DNA of 64,000 bases from Blumeriella jaapii (lineage: Eukaryota; Ascomycota; Leotiomycetes; Helotiales; Drepanopezizaceae): contig VWND01000004.1 in NCBI GenBank assembly GCA_009599575.1, positions 426,001 through 490,000 on the forward strand. The letters are read 5' to 3'. Shown one piece after another: positions 58,511 through 64,000 of this stretch. The notes under the pieces were generated by a model. That model was not told the origin of the DNA and did no database searches. It saw only the letters and a program-made list of their open reading frames with translations. The translations under genes and the position numbers were made by a program. How positions within the stretch are numbered: the stretch's first letter is position 1; each line of letters begins with the position of its first letter.

Positions 58511-59196
58511 GAAGTACCTGGTGTGGTCTACAGTGGTCGACATTGGCTAGCAAGGGGACCTGGCGAGCGAATACAATTGTAACAAGATCTAATCATAGTT
58601 GATATATTTGAGCCGAATAACGCGATGTACAAGTTCAGAGTGTCTAAGAAGAAAGACGAGGGACGTTGACACGGAACAAGGCGGCTCTCATGATCACGTG
58701 TCTATTTGGAAAGTCAACGGGGAATGTAATGTGTCTAAAGTATCCAGATTTTTACCTCCACAATTGATCTATTCACTCAAAGGATACTCCGGCCAACTTC
58801 TGGCTATGGCTTTGAAAGTCGCACCCAAAAATGAAAACCTCACGTGGAAGATCCCCTGATTCTCGACTAGCGCTTATCTCGGGAGACATCCCCATCACAG
58901 CCATTTGTATCGCAACATTCATTCTGATGTCGTTGATAGCCTGGGCAACCAGAATACTTTCGCCATAAAAAGGCAGAGGACCTCGTCCGAGTGTGAACGT
59001 GTCGCCGACGAGATCGCAAGCAGACAAACTGAGGCCAACGAGGGGAAATACACTGATCACGTGTACAGTACTGTAATGCTGGGCCTCGACGTCTAGATCC
59101 AACTGCTCGCCTTCCTGGTGTGAGAAGGATGATGGGCAGCAGAGAATCAGTCCGTCCAGCGTGCTGACGATAGAAGCAGTGCGACAGCACGACGAG
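58511..59196. other. spacer and promoter of the BTB gene
   Basis: No gene seen. Contains a GTACAGTACTG palindrome at about 59064 and, at its right end, in-frame codons upstream of ATG 59197 that start from a GTG. Confidence 0.55.
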
Positions 59197-60826
59197 ATGG
59201 CTTCCGGGCAGCCTGCCAGCATCAGAGGAGATCCGGCACCGAACAATGCGCGGAAATCGAACACGGAAATCCCTAAGATCCTGCCGCACGAGAGAGTGTT
59301 CTCTATTCAGATTGGGACGGAGTTGTTTAGGTTGAGCGGTGCGAGTATCAGCTCTGATGGTATGTACTTCCTTGCGCCTGCAATGTGGCCCATGGCGTTT
59401 GAAGCCGAGACTGAAAAACCTAGAGCACCCTCATACTTTTCCCAGTACTTCCTGTGTAAGCTGAAGGAAGCCGAAAGCCAAGGTGACGAGTCGAGCCCAA
59501 TCCGAACATTATATATTGATCGGGATCCGGCCACGTTCCGGGATATCTCACTCCATCTACAGGGCTACCATGTCGCCCCGAGAGATAGCAGTCATTTCGT
59601 CAAGCTCTTTGCCGATGCGCAATTCTATAGCTGCAAGTCTTCCTCGGTGCATCTGGATGCCAAAGGCTAACTGAACAGTACCGCGTCTGGTGTCCCAGCT
59701 ATACGAGGAGGACATCTTCATCTCTATCGGCGGCCTGGACTTCCAGATCCCACGCCGGCTTTTCTCCGATCCTGGCAACTCCCCTAACTACTTCTCTTTG
59801 GGATTTGCCGTTTTCTTCGCTACCCCCTCGGAGGTCTTCCCTGGTCTCAACAGAGAAAATCTCATCCGGCCTCCATCTATCATGCCACCCTCGGTGCCGA
59901 ACAGGAGCGCCGAAATCTTCGCCCAGCTCCTCCACCTGCTCCGCGGCTATCCTCTCCACATCAAAGACGAGGACCACCGCGCCGAGCTTCTGCGCGACTG
60001 CAAGTACTTTCACCTGAAAGGCTTGGAGCAAAAGCTCCTCCGCCACTCTATATGTTTCAACCTCTACAGAAACCGGCACGAAATTACCCTCCGTCTAGAG
60101 GATGTTCGCCAGTCGGGTATCTCGGTAGTAATCGATCCCTCGTCGCCTCCGCCGCTGGAGTCGAACGTGCCTTCGTACAGCCCGCCACAAGGCTTTGTCG
60201 GGCACGTGAACTACGCGCGCCCGTTCGTAGACGACCGGGCTTATGAACTCGTGCTCGAGATCGGGGACGAATGCACGAGACTGCATTTGTCGTCTATGCG
60301 ATGCGAGTTCTTCGGCGATGGCAAGGCACGCATGACGAAACTTCTTGCGGTCGTTGCCGTGAAATTACAATCACTCAACATACAGCCCTTGGTTCTAGCA
60401 AAGGAGAACGGCGGTGCTACTTCTCGGCCTATTTTTCCAGGCGACCCACCCGTTGGCGAAGACTGGGTGAGATGCGTATTGGGCGAAGAGGCATCTGTTC
60501 GCCTCGATGGCCGGGACTGGCATCACCACGGGCAGCTCTCGGAGCCTGGACATGGCAGTGTTGGCAGTACTACTGCGAGTCCCGTGGTTGAGCCGGATGA
60601 TGCTCACGGAGAGTCGACAAGAAAGCGTAGAAGAACAGACGGCTCGTCGCCAGGATCGGGCCTGGAATCCCGGACCTGGGTCGTGAAGCGTGGGCAGTGG
60701 CGTTTGCGGGTGCAGAACGCAAAGAACGGGAAGGGAAGGTTAGAATGCGTGCTCGTGGCTGTCAATCTGGATGCCTTAGCGTCTGAGGAAGCACGAAACT
60801 CCCAAAGGGGCTTCCTAGCGGGGTGA
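59197..60826 (+). CDS. double BTB/T1-type (K+ channel tetramerisation-like) protein
   Basis: Model: join(59197..59359,59426..59632,59679..60826), 505 aa. Two BTB_2-like blocks: 'FSIQIGTELFRLSGASISSD|APSYFSQYF' with 'LYIDRDPATFRDISLHLQGY', and 'FISIGGLDFQIPRRLFSD' with 'LLHLLRGYPLHIKDEDHRAE'. The conserved 'FVKLFADAQFYSLPRLVSQL' crosses intron 2. Intron 1 (66 bp) is in frame if unspliced, but only removal gives S-S-D-A-P-S-Y-F. Intron 2 uses a GC-AG pair (GCAAGT donor, CTAAC branch, CAG acceptor); no GT donor gives the right phase. The C-terminal part is Ser/Pro-rich with R-K-R-R-R (nuclear signal) and ends in a conserved-looking 'RTWVVKRGQWRLRVQ' block. Fungal proteins of this type are of unknown function; adaptor or transcription-related roles are inferred. 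Confidence 0.85.
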
Positions 60827-61886
60827 ATACGGCTGTTTCGGCACTTGCTTGGTGAGTGGAAAACCTATGCTTCCCATCTAGAGCATCGATCTATGACTGT
60901 GGAAATCATGATGATACAGTAGTATTTCATTCTTGTTTGGCGGGCAGTAAGCTGGCAACGCACTATCCAGTCTCACGTTATCTTTAAAAACACGAAGACG
61001 TGCTAACTAGGTAGCGGGCTCGTGTACAAAGTGGGTGGAGTCTAATGGACGGAAAGTCAAAATAACGATGCGGAACAAAAAGCTTCATGTATGATGATAA
61101 CCATCTTGTTCTTCGAGGCTCGCTTGAACAACGTCAGCCGTCGAGTCGATCTCATTTGGCCAAGCGCATACCTTGAAAGCATTTTACCGAATTTCCGTCA
61201 TCAAGCCACCCAAATCCTCGATTGCTTCTTACATTTTCCTGCGTTTCGCGGCTCCATATGATATTGATGAGCATGCCATTAATGTAGCTGCTGTGTGAAT
61301 GGTAGGCGTGCCAAGGCTCCTTTCGAATCCATCGTCTGGGTTGGCGACCTAGAATAGCTTCGATCCCTACACGCATGACAACGCTTGGAACCTCGGAATC
61401 CGGACTGTATTTCCAGCCCCCCATCCTTTCCTTTCCTTTCCTTTCCTTTCCTTTCCCTTCCTCCGCTATGAACGTCATTCTTTCGGATGTGCTCTGTGTC
61501 GCAGATTTAACCTTCAGACAGGGGCGGACAGTGCTATGAATCCCATCGGTTCAAACGCCGGGGCTCGAGCCGAAAAAGCAAAACAACTCCATGTTGACGT
61601 CTTCGAATCCTCGATCATTTGGATGCACACTCGTCGGATATCAGCGAAGGATTAGATTCAATCAGAAAGAGTAATCAACGCGGCTCAAAATACACGTTTT
61701 AAGGAAGCAATTCAATCCCCTGCTGCAAAAGGCTTGGAAGGATGAAGTACAATCAATCCTATAACAGCCAGGTGTATTCCCAGCAGTTGCACTCTCAACG
61801 CAATGCCAACTACGCACTTTGGCGATTCATCCCAGGAAAGCCTCTGACTCCAATTCGATTGCGTCGACATTTAAACATTCACCAAA
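60827..61886. other. spacer
   Basis: About 1 kb with short random frames. Contains a (TTTCC)n microsatellite at about 61425-61456 and the promoter of the small secreted protein. Confidence 0.55.
61425..61456 (+). repeat. (CTTTC)n microsatellite
   Basis: Six perfect CTTTC units in non-coding DNA, then CCTTCC. Confidence 0.9.
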
Positions 61887-62515
61887 ATGGTTGCCTTCAA
61901 AAGAATTCTCTCGGTCCTTCTCATGAATCTCAGCTTCAGCGCTTCAACTGGTCCAAGACCCAAAGGACTAGTCGGCATGGTCGAAATTCACAACAGCAGC
62001 GACGAAAACTGTTCACAACGGCACTTGACCAGTTTTGTCGTGACCAAACAGTTTTCTAAACCAGTTGCTAATAGGTTTCTGGTCGGTCACTGCCATAAAC
62101 AGTTTCCCTACGGATCTTTGTTGGTGCAAAGAATATTGAAATCCCACCAATGTAAGCCCCCCCGGTCTCTCTGTAAATACAATGAACGATAAGAGAAGAT
62201 CGCTGACTACGAATTCTTTCAGTTGAGAAGCATGCCAGCCCGAACTGCAGCGATACAGTGCCCCTGGAAATCATCAGGGGCCGCACACCGAGGTGTCTCG
62301 CGGGCAGAAAAGGAGGGCACAGCTCCTGGCGATTCGTCAGGCACAACGATGGGACAACTACAGCCCAAAACCTATACAGTACCACCCGCTATAAAGGCCA
62401 CATATTCGATTTGAATAGCCCGGCGCCGCTGGACCCTACGGATATGCCGCTCTCCCCGGATTTCACAGCCCTTGAATCTACGGAGGCGAAGAGTTCCTCC
62501 TCTTCGAATTCGTGA
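61887..62515 (+). CDS. small secreted cysteine-containing protein (effector-like)
   Basis: Model: join(61887..62151,62223..62515), 185 aa. The 71-bp intron has a GTAAGC donor, a CTGAC branch and a TTTCAG acceptor; phase 1 joins cleanly. The start has a strong context (ACCAAAATGG). A signal peptide (MVAFKRILSVLLMNLSFSAS) precedes a mature protein of about 165 residues with four cysteines (in N-C-S-Q, G-H-C-H, P-N-C-S-D and R-C-L-A-G), enough for two disulfides. The rest is basic, with T-P-R-C-L-A-G-R-K-G-G, and the tail is Ser-rich. No domain recognised. Size, signal peptide and paired Cys are those of fungal effector candidates, but such features are common and the host relationship is unknown. 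Confidence 0.65.
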
Positions 62516-64000
62516 TCGAGGGTTTTGCGTGCGCAGTAGACAAGACTCCGGCAGCAGCTTCGCTTTCCTTTCATTTGTTTGGCAAGTATATAACATTCGT
62601 AGGGATCGCCGCAAGCAGGCGTTGGAATTGGGAGGGGGTGGATATCACGCTCTCATCACGTGATAGATCTCATGTTACTCTCACGTGATTAGTCAGGTGA
62701 TAATCCTTGTTGCACATAAAATGTATACTAGAACGCTCAACCTCCGAATTTAGAACCCCGTAGTCTATGCAAACCACCTACGGCATCTTCTGCTCCTTCT
62801 GCTCCCTGACAGAAATCCGATGCATAGCGAGCGTACTGCTGGGATTGCCATTGTTCCTTTAAACGAGGAACATCTGTAGCAATAGCAAATCGACGACGTT
62901 TCTGCTTCCGAGACACGGGACCGTTCCAGTTGGGATTCTTTTGGTACATGGGACGATTGCTGGGTTCCAGACGCATCCTCACTGGCGTCGGCTCACGTAT
63001 TTCTCTTTCGAATTGCCAGAACTTCTCATGGAATATACAGACATGCCAATGTGCAAAGCTCGCTTCAGGAAACCAGAATACTTCGCAGCACAGCTTGCGT
63101 TAAGAGCACGTCGCGATATCAGTCCATCTGTACTGGGGCGTGCCGGAGACTTGTAAGCCAGCCTCCAGAACAATGTAGAGCGAGTTCAACAGTATGATTC
63201 ATGACGAGACGTTGGGCTGATTCTCGCCCAACTACAAAACCCCACAATTGGGAGTGTACAGTACATATCTCGAGCAAGATGTTTCTGGTGGACCCTCACC
63301 ATTTTTCTGTACGGCGACCATTGCCAGAGAACCATGCCGTGGATCCGCGAGAGCGGGCTTCGATAAATCAGTACCTAAGGTACCTAGGCACAAGACGCGA
63401 ATCGACTAACACCAAGCCCAACTAACCAGAACCACCAGTCCGGCCACCGATATCCTCATTCCGCAATTGTCAAGCTCAAAAACAGTGCACTGGATCACAC
63501 ACAACGACCCACGGACGGCACTTACAACCAAATCAGTCAGTCAACAGCCGCCGATCAGGACTCAGTCTTCCCAAGCTCAGAGCCACGGGTACCCACAAAG
63601 CTCTAGCGCGAGGAAATCTTCCCACGACCTGCGAAGCCTTTTTCGCATGAAATCTCGAGCCTGCCGCGTTCGTCAAGCCGCGAAGAGCCCAGACGCAAAA
63701 GCTAGGCTGCCAAAAGCGCGAGAGAGCTCGAGTGGGGTCTGATACTTGCTCGCGGCGACGCTCCCGGGTTCAGCAAGACGTTGTTGGTTCCTCGCGCGCA
63801 GAGAGCACAGCAGCGATCTTCTGCCTGCCGTGGGCACCTGTGGACAGAACTGGCGTAAGCTCGACTTCGAACGGCGAAAATCCAGGTGGGCAGGGGAAAA
63901 ACACGTTGTGCAATTCGTTATTTTCGTGGCTCTAAAAAAGCCCCCATAAGTAAGAATTTGGGGCTAATGGGTTGTCGAGGCGTGGGTCCTGGGTCGTGGT
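62516..64000. other. spacer at the window end
   Basis: No family recognised on either strand. The longest frames (62737-62982 minus and 63467-63742 plus, about 80-90 codons) are basic or Ser-rich and lack support. A GTACAGTAC motif lies at about 63257. Confidence 0.5.

Noticed and set aside
62737..63173. Minus-strand basic frames of about 60-80 codons
   Set aside because: No start context, splice logic or family resemblance that would separate them from chance.

Overview
The window reads as nuclear DNA of a filamentous ascomycete (Pezizomycotina). Genes are on both strands, mostly with short GT-AG introns (44-157 bp) that have CTAAC/CTGAC-type branch points. Coding DNA is GC-rich and the spacers are AT-richer. 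The protein families are typical of the group: LaeA-like methyltransferase, fungal Trk K+ transporter, HAL/Sat4-type kinase, GH3 and GH17 glycosidases, 2EXR protein, secreted subtilase and an E-Syt/tricalbin-like SMP-C2 protein. Genus is not determinable by eye. Gene models below were built by joining exons by hand so that phase and family motifs agree. No RNA gene, CRISPR array or phage-like feature was seen.

Layout. 1-2.9 kb: spacer with a 24-C run and low-complexity DNA. 2.9-6.8 kb: NmrA-like NAD(P)-binding regulator (+) facing a LaeA-like methyltransferase (-), with a 14-copy pentanucleotide array starting inside the NmrA stop codon. 7.7-9.9 kb: Trk K+ transporter (-). 9.9-13.2 kb: gene-poor, AT-rich, with a TIR-bearing Tc1/mariner-type remnant. 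13.3-15.8 kb: small membrane protein (+) and a lysine-rich, probably nuclear/nucleolar protein (-). 17.7-19.0 kb: two unrecognised small genes. 19.3-23.0 kb: an SRPBCC/START-like gene inside a segment bounded by diverged inverted repeats. 23-25.6 kb: spacer rich in GTACAGTAC motifs. 25.6-27.0 kb: HAL-family kinase homologue that has lost key catalytic residues. 27.3-27.7 kb: minisatellite. 27.9-29.4 kb: GPI-anchored GH17 glucanase (-). 31.9-34.4 kb: secreted GH3 beta-glucosidase (-). 37.4-38.1 kb: Rieske protein (+). 38.8-39.5 kb: PNGase A-like relic (-). 40.1-41.1 kb: 2EXR protein (-). 42.5-43.9 kb: secreted DUF4185-like propeller protein (-). 44-48.4 kb: gene-poor. 48.4-49.4 kb: P450 relic. 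50.3-54.2 kb: SMP/C2 membrane-contact protein with a -1 frame change at a slippery heptamer. 55.5-58.5 kb: secreted subtilase. 59.2-60.8 kb: double-BTB protein with a GC-AG intron. 61.9-62.5 kb: small secreted Cys-containing protein. 62.5-64 kb: spacer.

The genes form no obvious biosynthetic cluster. Four extracellular or wall-acting hydrolase-type proteins (GH17, GH3, DUF4185-like, subtilase) fit a saprotrophic or plant-associated lifestyle, but they are dispersed rather than operon-like. The least ordinary signals are the frame change at G_GGA_AAT in the SMP/C2 gene, the HAL-type pseudokinase, the inverted-repeat-flanked SRPBCC gene, the long pyrimidine-rich introns of the NmrA gene, a pair of short palindromic elements, and the dispersed GTACAGTAC motif.
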